Shown: piece after piece, positions 38,795 to 47,251 of the stretch
Layout of the letters: every line of letters begins with the position of its first letter
Position numbering within the stretch: the first letter of the stretch is position 1
Origin: Geothermobacter hydrogeniphilus
GTDB taxonomy: Bacteria; Desulfobacterota; Desulfuromonadia; Desulfuromonadales; Geothermobacteraceae
Direction: 5' to 3'
Assembly (NCBI RefSeq): GCF_002093115.1
Contig: NZ_NAAD01000008.1
Span: forward strand, 79,707 to 143,706
DNA: 64,000 nt
The notes under the pieces: generated by a model
Seen by the model: the letters and a program-made list of their open reading frames with translations, nothing else
Database searches by the model: none
Told to the model about the DNA's origin: nothing
Translations under genes and position numbers: made by a program

Positions 38795-40132
38795 GTGAGC
38801 CCGACTGACCCTCGGGATGAGGGGCTTTCCCGGGATTACCGGGCGCTGGTCTCCGGAGAAGCCGAGGCCCGCGGACACCTGGAAGATCTGCTGCTGATGC
38901 GCCATGCCGCCGAGGCGGCGCATTCCAGTCCCGACCTGGCGAGTTATCTCGATGCCCTGGTCGAACGGATCATGGCGGCGGTCGGGGTGCGGCACTGTTC
39001 ACTGATGCTTTGTGACGACAGTGGCTGCCTGCGCATCGCCGCTGCCCGCGGCCTGCCGCCCGAAGTGATCGCCGAAACCCGGCTGGCTCCCGGTGAGGGC
39101 ATTGCCGGTCTTGTGCTGGCGACGGGGGAGCCGCTGCTGGTTCCCGACCTGGATGCCGACGACCGGTTCGTCAACCGCAACGATTTCGATCATTACCTTT
39201 CCCGGTCACTGCTGTCGGTGCCGCTGGTCTGCCGCGGGCAGGTTCGGGGGGTGCTCAATGTCACCAACAAGCAGGACGACGCTCCCTTCGGCAGCATCGA
39301 TCTGCATCTGCTCAATGGCGTGGCCCACCAGGCGATGCTGGCCCTGGAGAATTTTCGCCTGGTCGCCGAACTGCAGCAGTCCCGTGCCGAACTGGAACGC
39401 AGCAATGTCCGGTTGCAGCAGTTGCTGCGCGGTCGTTCCCGTCTTGTCTGCAACCTGTCCCACGAACTGAAGACGCCGCTGACTTCGGTCCTCGGCTATG
39501 TCGATCTGGCCATGAATCATTTCGACCAGCTTGATGCCGAAGAACTGCGGGCCTATCTGCAGCGGGTGCATGGCGAGGGGCTGCAGATGAAGCAGCTGAT
39601 CAACGACATGCTGACCCTGTTCAGCCTGGAGAGCGGTTTCGGGCGCTGGGAGGAGCAGTCGGTCGATGTTGCCGGGATGCTTGCCGGGGAACTGCGGCGA
39701 CGACGGGACGACATCGAACGGATGCGGTTGCGGTTGGAATATCATCGTCCCGCCGAACTGCCGGAAGTCCTGGCGGACCCGGACCGCCTGCGTTACCTGC
39801 TGGCGGCCCTGATCGACAACGCGATAAAATTCAATTGTCCGGGCGGGTTGCTGGAAGTTCGGTTGCGGCCGCTGGAGGGTGGGCTGGAGCTGCATGTTTT
39901 CAACCAGGGCACCCGGGTGCCGCCGGAGGCGGCCGATGTTATATTTGAACAATACACCCAGCTCGGAGATATCACGTCGGGCAAGCCGCCGGGGGTTGGT
40001 ATCGGTCTGGCGATCTGTCGCGCCATCGTTGATCGTCTCGGCGGTTCGATTCAGCTGGTCCCTCGGGGCGACGACGGGACCGGCGTGGTGGTCCGTTTCC
40101 CCCGGCAGGAGAGATTGAATGATGAAAAATAA
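38795..40132 (+). CDS. GAF-domain sensor histidine kinase
   Basis: A 445-residue soluble kinase: GAF domain (about 45-195), a short coiled coil, HisKA with NLSHELKTPLTS (phospho-His about residue 227) and a HATPase domain with LIDNAIKFN and GIGLAICRAIVDRLGG. The G1 box reads FNQGTRVPPE, with Asn for the usual Asp. The start is GTG, 18 bases after secA, with GGGAG ahead. No receiver gene is adjacent. Its stop lies inside the argJ start region. Confidence 0.9.
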   Translation: MSPTDPRDEGLSRDYRALVSGEAEARGHLEDLLLMRHAAEAAHSSPDLASYLDALVERIMAAVGVRHCSLMLCDDSGCLRIAAARGLPPEVIAETRLAPGEGIAGLVLATGEPLLVPDLDADDRFVNRNDFDHYLSRSLLSVPLVCRGQVRGVLNVTNKQDDAPFGSIDLHLLNGVAHQAMLALENFRLVAELQQSRAELERSNVRLQQLLRGRSRLVCNLSHELKTPLTSVLGYVDLAMNHFDQLDAEELRAYLQRVHGEGLQMKQLINDMLTLFSLESGFGRWEEQSVDVAGMLAGELRRRRDDIERMRLRLEYHRPAELPEVLADPDRLRYLLAALIDNAIKFNCPGGLLEVRLRPLEGGLELHVFNQGTRVPPEAADVIFEQYTQLGDITSGKPPGVGIGLAICRAIVDRLGGSIQLVPRGDDGTGVVVRFPRQERLNDEK

Positions 40133-41309
40133 CCAGGTTCCCCGGGTGCGGGGATTCAAATTCGCGTCCCGGCCGGCCGGCATCAAGTCGTCCGCGAAGG
40201 CCGATCTCGGACTGATCTATTCCGAAGTCCCGGCCGCCTGCGCCGGGGTCTTCACCCGCAACCAGGTGGTTGCCGCCCCGGTGGTGATTTCCCGCCCCCG
40301 GATTGCCGGGGGGCGTTGCCAGGCCGTTGTCGTCAACAGCGGCAATGCCAATGCCTGCACCGGTGACCGGGGAATCAGGGATGCTCTGCGCATGACGGAA
40401 CTCACGGCCCACACCCTCGGTCTGCCGGAGGACCTCGTGGTTGTTTCTTCGACCGGTGTCATCGGCCAGGCTCTGCCGATGGACAGGCTGGAAAAGCATA
40501 TTCCCCTGCTCGGGTCGGAGCTTGTCGCCGACGGCGCCGAGGGATTGGCCGAAGCCATCCGCACCACCGACTCCTTTGCCAAGCTTTCCTGGCGGGAACT
40601 GGATGGCTGTCGTGTCCTCGGTATTGCCAAAGGGGCGGGGATGATTCACCCGAACATGGCAACCATGCTCGGTTTCGTGGTCAGTGATGCACGGATTGAT
40701 GCCGCGTTGCTGCAGCAATTGCTGGCGGCGGCGGTCGACCGCAGCTTCAATGCCATAACCGTCGATGGTGATACCTCGACCAACGACATGGTCCTGGTTA
40801 TGGCCAACGGGCAGGGAGAGGGGGATGCCATTCTCCCCGGCAGTTCGGCCGCCGAACAGTTTTCTGAGGCCCTGCAGGCGGTGCTGCTTGATCTGGCCAA
40901 AATGATCGTGCGGGATGGCGAGGGGGCGACCAAACTGGTGGAAATTGCCGTGCGTGGCGCGGAAAGCGAAGCGGACGCGCGCGCCGCGGCACGCAGTATC
41001 GCCACATCGAGTCTTGTCAAAACAGCCTTTTTCGGGGAAGACGCCAACTGGGGACGGATCATTGCCGCGGCCGGTTATTCCGAAGCGCGCGTCGATCCGA
41101 ATCTGGTGGCCATCGATTTTGACCGGGTTCCGGTGGTTCGCGCCGGTGTAAGCACCGGTGCCGAACAGGAGGCCGAGGCGAGCGAAGTCCTCAGACAGGC
41201 AGAGTTCCGGGTCACCGTCGACCTCGGTCTGGGCACGGACTGTTTCAGCTATTACACCTCCGATTTGACCTATGATTACGTCAAGATCAATGCCGATTAC
41301 CGCACCTGA
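40119..41309 (+). CDS. argJ: Bifunctional glutamate N-acetyltransferase/ornithine acetyltransferase
   Basis: A 396-residue arginine-biosynthesis enzyme that cleaves itself. The cleavage region GMIHPNMATMLGF places the nucleophile Thr at about residue 185. Other signatures are TRNQVVAAPV, NSGNANACTG and the C-terminal SDLTYDYVKINADYRT. It overlaps the kinase gene by 14 bases; a second ATG directly after the first is an equal choice. Confidence 0.96.
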   Translation: MMKNNQVPRVRGFKFASRPAGIKSSAKADLGLIYSEVPAACAGVFTRNQVVAAPVVISRPRIAGGRCQAVVVNSGNANACTGDRGIRDALRMTELTAHTLGLPEDLVVVSSTGVIGQALPMDRLEKHIPLLGSELVADGAEGLAEAIRTTDSFAKLSWRELDGCRVLGIAKGAGMIHPNMATMLGFVVSDARIDAALLQQLLAAAVDRSFNAITVDGDTSTNDMVLVMANGQGEGDAILPGSSAAEQFSEALQAVLLDLAKMIVRDGEGATKLVEIAVRGAESEADARAAARSIATSSLVKTAFFGEDANWGRIIAAAGYSEARVDPNLVAIDFDRVPVVRAGVSTGAEQEAEASEVLRQAEFRVTVDLGLGTDCFSYYTSDLTYDYVKINADYRT

Positions 41310-41991
41310 CGGCCGTTCGTTCAGGGGGAACCCGGCAGCCTGTATTGACCATACTCTGCTCAAGGCCGAGACAACCGGGCGGCAGATTCAGCAGCTCTGT
41401 GAGGAGGCGGTCGAATACGGCTTTGCCGCGGTCTGTGTGCCTCCCTGCCATGTCCGTTTCAGTGCGGACATCCTCTACGGAACCGAAGTCGCGGTTGCCA
41501 CGGTGGTGGGTTTTCCCCTCGGCTATGCCGAAACCGCGAGCAAACAGCACGAAGCCGCGCAGGCGGTCAATGCCGGCGCGCGGGAAATCGACATGGTGAT
41601 CAATCAGGGCTGGGCGGCGACGGGTGATTTCGCCCATGTCGAGGAAGAGATCCGGGCGGTGGTGCGGACGGTTCCCGGGACGTGCGTCAAGGTCATCATC
41701 GAATGCTGCAATTTCGGCCGGGAGGCGAAGTCACGCCTGGTCGAGGCGGCGGTTGCGGCGGGTGCCCGCTATGTCAAGACCTCGACCGGCTTTGCCGCCT
41801 CCGGCGCCACCGTCGAGGATGTCCGCTTGCTGGCCGCCGTCGCGGACGGCCGCGTCAGGGTCAAGGCCGCCGGCGGTATCCGCAGTCTTGAGGACTGTCA
41901 GGCGATGCTTGCCGCCGGGGCCGACCGTATCGGCAGTTCCAGCGGGGTCGCCATCGTTGAACAGTGGCTGCGGACAGAGGGGCTGTCGTGA
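41290..41991 (+). CDS. deoC: Deoxyribose-phosphate aldolase
   Basis: A 233-residue class I aldolase that splits deoxyribose 5-phosphate. IDHTLLKAE, EIDMVINQG, VKVIIECC and the Schiff-base region YVKTSTGFAASGAT are visible, with VKAAGGIRS near the end. It overlaps argJ; starts at 41272 and 41290 are both possible and neither has a clear ribosome site. It pairs with deoB in nucleoside breakdown. Confidence 0.93.
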   Translation: MPITAPDGRSFRGNPAACIDHTLLKAETTGRQIQQLCEEAVEYGFAAVCVPPCHVRFSADILYGTEVAVATVVGFPLGYAETASKQHEAAQAVNAGAREIDMVINQGWAATGDFAHVEEEIRAVVRTVPGTCVKVIIECCNFGREAKSRLVEAAVAAGARYVKTSTGFAASGATVEDVRLLAAVADGRVRVKAAGGIRSLEDCQAMLAAGADRIGSSSGVAIVEQWLRTEGLS

Positions 41992-43172
41992 ACCCTCCCT
42001 TTCGCCGGGTGCTGGTCGTGGTCCTCGACGGGGTGGGGGTTGGTGCTCTGCCCGATGCCGCCGCCTACGGTGATGCCGGGGCCAATACCCTGTTGCACGT
42101 TCTGCAGCGTTCCCCCTCTTTGCGGCTGCCGAACTTCGAGCGTTTCGGCCTCGGGCGTTTGGTGCCCGCTGCCGGACTGGTGTCGGGAGAAGGGCTGGCC
42201 GCCTGCGGGCGGATGGCCGAAAAGGCGGCGGGCAAGGATTCGACCGCGGGGCACTGGGAGCTGATGGGGGTGACCCTGGAACAGCCTCTGCCGACTTACC
42301 CGCAGGGTTTTCCCGAAGAAATCATCTCGGCGTTCACCGCCGCCACCGGGCTGGCGGTCCTCGGCAACCGGGCCGCCAGCGGCACCGACATCATCCGTGA
42401 TCTCGGTGAGGAGCATCTGCGCAGCGGTCTGCCGATTATCTATACCAGCAGTGACTCGGTTTTTCAGATCGCTGCCCATGAAGAGGTCATCCCGGTCGAA
42501 AAACTGTACGACCTCTGCCGGAAGGCGCGGGAACTGCTCAACCCCTTTCGCGTCGGGCGGGTTATTGCCCGGCCCTTCACGGGCCGGGACGCCGCCGGTT
42601 TCCGCCGGACGGCCGGTCGTCATGACTTCTCGTTGCCGCCGATTGCTCCAACGCTGCTTGACCGTCTGCAGCAGGCGGGCGTACCGGTTGTCGGCATCGG
42701 TAAAATCGGCGACCTGTTCGCCGGCCGTGGTCTGGACGAGTCGTTGACAACCGCGAGCAACGCTGACGGGATGGCCGCCACGCTTGAATGCCTGGAGCGC
42801 GTCGACAACGGATTGATAATTGTCAACCTGGTCGATTTCGATATGCTCTGGGGGCACCGGTTGGATGTTTCCGGTTTCGCCGACGGACTGGCGGCAGTCG
42901 ATGCCTGGTTGCCGCAATTGACCGCCCGCTTGCGGTCCGATGACTTGCTGCTGATAACCGCGGATCATGGATGTGATCCGACCACGCCGGGCACCGATCA
43001 CAGCCGTGAGTATGTGCCGTTGCTGGCATGGTTTCCCGGTCTGCGGCCGGATATTGATCTGGGAACCCGTGCCGGATTTGCTGATGTCGCCGCAACAGTG
43101 GGGGAGGCTCTCGGCTGTACCTGTCCGGCAGGCCGGAGTTTTTTGCCGGAGTTGAAAGCGGGGAGGGTTTGA
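41988..43172 (+). CDS. deoB: Phosphopentomutase
   Basis: A 394-residue metalloenzyme of the alkaline-phosphatase superfamily that interconverts (deoxy)ribose 1- and 5-phosphates. Metal-binding motifs VLDGVGVGALPDA, GKDSTAGHWE and TADHGCDPTTPGTDHSREY are complete. The GTG at 41988 overlaps the deoC stop and has AGAGGGG ahead. Confidence 0.95.
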   Translation: MNPPFRRVLVVVLDGVGVGALPDAAAYGDAGANTLLHVLQRSPSLRLPNFERFGLGRLVPAAGLVSGEGLAACGRMAEKAAGKDSTAGHWELMGVTLEQPLPTYPQGFPEEIISAFTAATGLAVLGNRAASGTDIIRDLGEEHLRSGLPIIYTSSDSVFQIAAHEEVIPVEKLYDLCRKARELLNPFRVGRVIARPFTGRDAAGFRRTAGRHDFSLPPIAPTLLDRLQQAGVPVVGIGKIGDLFAGRGLDESLTTASNADGMAATLECLERVDNGLIIVNLVDFDMLWGHRLDVSGFADGLAAVDAWLPQLTARLRSDDLLLITADHGCDPTTPGTDHSREYVPLLAWFPGLRPDIDLGTRAGFADVAATVGEALGCTCPAGRSFLPELKAGRV

Positions 43173-43176
43173 CGGA

Positions 43177-43944
43177 TCAGGAAATGAGGCCCGGAGAAGG
43201 TCGAGCTGCCCGGCTGCGCAGCATTCCGAGATCCAGCTCGGCGCCGCGTCGGCCTTCACTCAGTTCTCCCAGCAGCCGCTGTTCGAGAAAGGCTTCGAGC
43301 TGGCGACGGGTTTCATCGCTGAGGTCGGCAAATTCCAGGCCGACTCCCTGGCGATAATTATTTTCGGGACGTGGTTCCATGCGGTAGACAACCCGGCCGG
43401 GAAGTTCCAGTTCGCGGTTCATTCCCAGCAGTGGGAAGACAACCTGGAACTGGTCCTGGGGTTCAAGCCGGTAGCTGGTTTTGATGAACATCCCCCGGGT
43501 GCTGATACTGAGAACTTCCGCCAGCTCGGAGGTGTTGTCCCGGCAGACCATCCCGGGTATCCTGACTTCCATGCGCAGATTGCGGCGGGGGTGTTTTTCA
43601 AGGTGTTTCTGGACCAGTTCAAAGAGGGCGAAAATATCGATTGGAACGTCCAGGCCAACCCATGGTACCGGGATGGTCGGCCCGTGAGGCTGCCCGAGGA
43701 TAACCAGCGGCAGTCCGGTTTTCCGGATTTGTTCCCGCAACCGTTGTCGCAGCGTCTCATCGGCTGCGGCCAGCATGCCGTCGCCGATCAGGATAAACTC
43801 GGGATTGCTGCCATTGAGCAGTTCTTCGAACTCCCCGACTCGGGACGTGACCAGCACCCGGTAACCCCAGTGCTTGAGGATGATTTCGAGCGTTCCCAGC
43901 AGGTCGGGGCTGGTGGCGCCGAGCAGAATTCGTTTCATGGACAT
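43177..43944 (-). CDS. PilZ-domain protein with receiver-like N-terminus
   Basis: A 255-residue protein. Residues 1-115 look like a receiver fold without a clear set of phosphorylation residues (MKRILLGATSPDLLGTLEII, LIGDGML). A PilZ domain follows (about 118-225) with RRNLR and SISTRGMF, so it should bind cyclic di-GMP, although the usual Asp/Asn of the second motif is Ser. It runs opposite to deoB with 4 bases between the stops. Confidence 0.82.
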   Translation of the reverse strand: MSMKRILLGATSPDLLGTLEIILKHWGYRVLVTSRVGEFEELLNGSNPEFILIGDGMLAAADETLRQRLREQIRKTGLPLVILGQPHGPTIPVPWVGLDVPIDIFALFELVQKHLEKHPRRNLRMEVRIPGMVCRDNTSELAEVLSISTRGMFIKTSYRLEPQDQFQVVFPLLGMNRELELPGRVVYRMEPRPENNYRQGVGLEFADLSDETRRQLEAFLEQRLLGELSEGRRGAELDLGMLRSRAARPSPGLIS

Positions 43945-43974
43945 GGCAACCCTTCGTGCAGTGAATGTAAAGGA

Positions 43975-44010
43975 TTATCCGCCGGTTGGCAAGCTCACTG
44001 ATTCAGGTCA
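43975..44010. repeat. End fragment of the 164-bp MITE-like element
   Basis: TATCCGCCG, then AGCTCACTGATTCAGGT, match one end of the element at 23321-23484 (reverse complement). The rest of the element is missing. The fragment lies between the divergent PilZ and DUF2914 genes. Confidence 0.6.
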
Positions 44011-44027
44011 GACAAAGGAGATGAAAG

Positions 44028-44405
44028 ATGAAGAAAATGATGATTGTTCTTACCCTGTTGCTGTTGTTGCCGTCCCTCGGGTGGGGGCTTGAGGTTGTCG
44101 AAGGAGTTGTCGCGACCGGCGTTGAACAGCGTCAACCGGTCGGGGTGGCCGATCATTTCCCGGCCGACATCGGGCGGGTCTACTGCTTTACCCGGGTGCG
44201 GGGAGCTGTCGGGGATGATGAGATTACCCATGTCTGGTTGAAGCAGGGACGGGAGATGGCGCGGGTCACATTGGCGGTTCGTTCCGACAACTGGCGGACC
44301 TGGTCCTCGAAACAGGTCCTGCCCGAGTGGCGGGGCGCCTGGACGGTCAAGGTCCTGGACCGGGCCGGCAACGAGCTGACCAGCATCTCCTTTGATCTGG
44401 AGTAA
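44028..44405 (+). CDS. DUF2914 secreted protein
   Basis: A 125-residue protein with a signal peptide (residues 1-20, ending GWG) and a DUF2914 domain (VYCFTRVRGA, THVWLKQGREMARV, WRTWSSKQVLPEWRGAWTV). A beta-sandwich protein of unknown role. AAAGGAG lies before the start. Confidence 0.85.
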   Translation: MKKMMIVLTLLLLLPSLGWGLEVVEGVVATGVEQRQPVGVADHFPADIGRVYCFTRVRGAVGDDEITHVWLKQGREMARVTLAVRSDNWRTWSSKQVLPEWRGAWTVKVLDRAGNELTSISFDLE

Positions 44406-44434
44406 CAGCCGGTTGCCGGATGGGGATGGAAACA

Positions 44435-44467
44435 GCGGCGGGGCGTCCATATCGGACGCCCCGCCGC
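44435..44467. terminator. Hairpin between convergent DUF2914 and mucR genes
   Basis: GCGGCGGGGCGTCC and GGACGCCCCGCCGC pair perfectly around ATATC. A short T-run appears only about 8 bases later on the plus strand. Confidence 0.65.
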
Positions 44468-44492
44468 ATGTGTTTTAGAAGTGCAGTCGTGG

Positions 44493-44921
44493 TTATTTCT
44501 TGCGGGTTTTGCGGCCCTTGGCAGCGCGAGCTTTCGCCAGGTTGTCAGCCAGACCGCGGTCAATGGCCATCTGACGGCGTTTCTCGGAATAATTTTTTGC
44601 CGCCAGCGGCTGGGAGCGGGGGATGTCAAACTGTTTACGGTAATCTCCCGGCGTCATGTCGTGCTTGGTGCGCAGGTGGCGTGCCAGCGTTTTCATTCCT
44701 TCACCGCAGATCATGCAGTAGACCTTGTCGCGACCGAACGCTTTCTTGCGGGTGACCGCCGGAGCGTTTTCGTCGGCTTCGGCATTTTCTCCCACGGCAG
44801 CGAGGCCCTGCAGCGCCTTGTGGATTTCGGACAGGGAAACCACCATCTCTTCAGTTGACATGGAGCGGGAGGTTGCCTGGGCTTCGACCAGGTCTTTTGC
44901 CATTTGCAACAGTTCGGACAT
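44493..44921 (-). CDS. MucR/Ros-family transcriptional regulator
   Basis: A 142-residue DNA-binding protein. The zinc finger is YCMICGEGMKTLARHLRTKH (about 77-96; C-x2-C-x9-H-x4-H), followed by the family sequence MTPGDYRKQFDIP. The C-terminus is strongly basic (KARAAKGRKTRKK). Members bind AT-rich DNA widely and control envelope and motility genes. AAGGAGAAA precedes the start. Confidence 0.93.
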   Translation of the reverse strand: MSELLQMAKDLVEAQATSRSMSTEEMVVSLSEIHKALQGLAAVGENAEADENAPAVTRKKAFGRDKVYCMICGEGMKTLARHLRTKHDMTPGDYRKQFDIPRSQPLAAKNYSEKRRQMAIDRGLADNLAKARAAKGRKTRKK

Positions 44922-45203
44922 TGTTTTTCTCCTTCTTTATCAGTTTTTCTGCCATTGATTGATTGCAGAGTGGCAATACTAATACAATATCCAGGCTGTA
45001 AATCAAGTCTTTTTAGGCTTTTTGGTTGTTTTTTTCTTGAATTGGTTATAATTGCACCGTATCTTTTGGTTGTTCATCCCGATTAATTATATCCATCTCC
45101 AGGCATCTTGGAGTGAACGGCAATACATTGCCTCAACAGCGACGTTACGAGTGTACCTTCCGGGCCGTTCTCGGGTTCATAAGAAACAGATTCAGTGAGT
45201 ATA
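44922..45203. promoter_or_regulatory. AT-rich divergent control region, mucR and dGTPase
   Basis: About 280 AT-rich bases, a typical MucR target. GGCAATAC occurs at 44972-44979 and again inside the palindrome GGCAATACATTGCC (45119-45132). A TATAAT at 45047-45052 is the best -10 for the rightward gene, with only weak -35 candidates. Confidence 0.45.
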
Positions 45204-46244
45204 ATGGTTGTACGAACCCTGATTGAACATAAAGAGCAACAGACCCTGTCTTCGGTCGCGTGCCGGAGCAGCATGAGCCGTGGCCGAAAGGTCGAGGAAG
45301 ATCCCTGTCCCGTTCGAACGGTTTTTCAGGTTGATCGTGATCGGATTCTTCATTGTAAAGCCTTCCGCCGACTTAAATATAAAACCCAGGTGTTCCTGTC
45401 CCCGGAAGGAGACCATTATCGCACCCGTTTGACTCATACTCTTGAAGTCTCGCAGGTTGCCCGAACAATTTCTCGCGCTCTTGGCCTCAATGAGGATCTG
45501 ACCGAAGCCATTGCTCTCGGCCATGACCTTGGCCATACGCCTTTCGGTCACGCCGGGGAGAGGGTTCTTAACCGACTGGTTCCCGGCGGCTTCAAGCATG
45601 TCGGACAGAGTGTCAGGGTGGTCGAGGTTCTGGAAAAAGAAGGTCGAGGATTGAACCTGACCCGGGAAGTGATTGACGGCATTGCCCGTCATTCGAAGGG
45701 GAGCGGTCCGCTTCAGGCGCCTGAAGCGGCAGATCGCCCGGCGACCCGCGAAGGTGAGGCGGTTCGGCTGGCCGACATTATCGCCTACGTCAACCATGAT
45801 CTTGATGACGCCCTGCGGGGAGGTCTGGTGCGTTCATCCGATATCCCGTCGGAGTTGACGGCGGTTCTGGGCCGGCGAAACAGTGAACGCATCGGTGTTC
45901 TGGTCGGTGACGTGATCAATACCTCTCTGAACGCCGGCGGAAAAATCGTGACCCTTTCGCCGGATCTTGCCGAAGCGGTGCTGGCGTTGCGGGACTGGCT
46001 GGACGAACATGTCTATCGTGCCCCTGGTGTTGATCGTGAATTTGACAAGGCGGCACGTATTGTCGAGGAGTTGTTCGGCTATTTCCTGGCCCATCCGGAC
46101 CAGTTCGAGGTCTTCGGACATTCCCGGCGTCCCGACGAGCCGCTGGAAACGGCGGCGGCTGATTTTATCGCCGGCATGACCGACCGCTTTGCCTTGAATC
46201 TCTACCGTAAACTGTTTTTCCCCGTGCCCTGGAAACCTTTCTAA
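45204..46244 (+). CDS. Deoxyguanosinetriphosphate triphosphohydrolase-like protein
   Basis: A 346-residue HD-domain enzyme that removes triphosphate from dNTPs. Metal ligands lie in RTRLTHTLEVSQ and ALGHDLGHTPFGHAGE, and NHDLDDALRGG follows. The short form is common in this group. An in-frame GTG at 45195 is an alternative start; neither has a strong ribosome site. Confidence 0.92.
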   Translation: MVVRTLIEHKEQQTLSSVACRSSMSRGRKVEEDPCPVRTVFQVDRDRILHCKAFRRLKYKTQVFLSPEGDHYRTRLTHTLEVSQVARTISRALGLNEDLTEAIALGHDLGHTPFGHAGERVLNRLVPGGFKHVGQSVRVVEVLEKEGRGLNLTREVIDGIARHSKGSGPLQAPEAADRPATREGEAVRLADIIAYVNHDLDDALRGGLVRSSDIPSELTAVLGRRNSERIGVLVGDVINTSLNAGGKIVTLSPDLAEAVLALRDWLDEHVYRAPGVDREFDKAARIVEELFGYFLAHPDQFEVFGHSRRPDEPLETAAADFIAGMTDRFALNLYRKLFFPVPWKPF

Positions 46245-46281
46245 GGGTGCATAACTGCTTGGATTTTTGCTTGTTGTCGAC

Positions 46282-46310
46282 TTGACACGGGGAATGTCGT
46301 GCGCTACCGT
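46282..46310 (+). promoter_or_regulatory. Candidate promoter of the cheW operon
   Basis: TTGACA (46282-46287) with a 17-base spacer to TACCGT (46305-46310), about 28 bases before the first cheW start. Confidence 0.45.
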
Positions 46311-46337
46311 TGACCCATTGTCGGGGTTCTGTCGGCG

Positions 46338-46802
46338 ATGACTGAAGAGAACCCGGCCGGAGAAGGGTGTATGGCGGGTTCAGAGTCCTTGAAATTGGTT
46401 GCGCATCGCGGTGGTTACGACCTGCTCTTTTCAGTCTCGGAGCTGGTTGAGATCGTTGCCGCCGATACCCTGCAGTGGGAAACTGACGATAATTCCGGGT
46501 TGCACGCCTGCCGTTTTCGTGGTGAACTGCTTGCGATGCCGGATTTTACTGATTTTCTCGGACAGCCCCCCGCGGAAGGGGCTATGAACAGTCATCTGCT
46601 GGTTGTCGCGGGGGAATTTGCCCCTTTTGGGGTGCTGATCGATGGCGTTTGTGGTATTTTCGCGGCAGACCGGTTTCGTTACCGTGATCTGCCGCCGATG
46701 TTGCGGGTTCCCGGGCGGCAGTGCTACATTCGTCTGGCCCTCTGGAAGGACAAAGTGTTGCTTTGTTGCGACGCTGCCGGGTTGGAGGCCTGTGGTCGAT
46801 GA
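46338..46802 (+). CDS. CheW-like protein 1
   Basis: A 154-residue CheW-fold scaffold protein (LLFSVSELVEIV, HLLVVAGEFAPFGVLIDGVCGI). It lacks clear conserved CheA-binding residues, so it may serve a non-chemotaxis complex. A start at 46371 with GGAGAAGGG ahead is also possible. Its stop overlaps the next gene. Confidence 0.8.
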   Translation: MTEENPAGEGCMAGSESLKLVAHRGGYDLLFSVSELVEIVAADTLQWETDDNSGLHACRFRGELLAMPDFTDFLGQPPAEGAMNSHLLVVAGEFAPFGVLIDGVCGIFAADRFRYRDLPPMLRVPGRQCYIRLALWKDKVLLCCDAAGLEACGR

Positions 46803-47215
46803 TGAGTTCGGACGCCCGCCTGGCCCTGTTTGGTAAAAAGGGTGATGCTCTCGCCTGCCACGCCAACCTGATCGAGGCTGTTTGTGAACGGCCCACGGTT
46901 TTTGTTCTTCCCGGGATCCCTGGTGGTTTTGAGGGGATTTGCCTGTTTCGGGATGAACCGGTGCCGGTGCTTGCCCGACAACAGTTCTTTGATGGTTTGA
47001 CCCTGCAGGGTGATGACCTTGCCATCTGCAGGTCCGAGATGGGGCTTGTTGCCGTTCCGGTTGCCGCCGGCGGCCGGATTGTTGAAATTGCCGAGGGGCG
47101 CATTGAAACATCCCGGGAAAATATATCTGAGTGCATGGCCGATTGTTTTATTTATCAGAATCTGAGATATCCGTTGCTGGATCTCGATAAATTGCTGCCG
47201 CAGTTGCAGCCCTGA
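46799..47215 (+). CDS. CheW-like protein 2
   Basis: A 138-residue protein with the layout of a shortened, divergent CheW domain (LALFGKKGDALACHANLIEAV, LFRDEPVPVLARQQ, ICRSEMGLVAVPV). The ATGA overlap with CheW-like protein 1 fixes the start. The pair probably forms a complex with the receiver protein that follows. Confidence 0.7.
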   Translation: MMSSDARLALFGKKGDALACHANLIEAVCERPTVFVLPGIPGGFEGICLFRDEPVPVLARQQFFDGLTLQGDDLAICRSEMGLVAVPVAAGGRIVEIAEGRIETSRENISECMADCFIYQNLRYPLLDLDKLLPQLQP

Positions 47216-47251
47216 GCCCGATGTGCCTGTGTTGACACAAGGAGGCATCCC

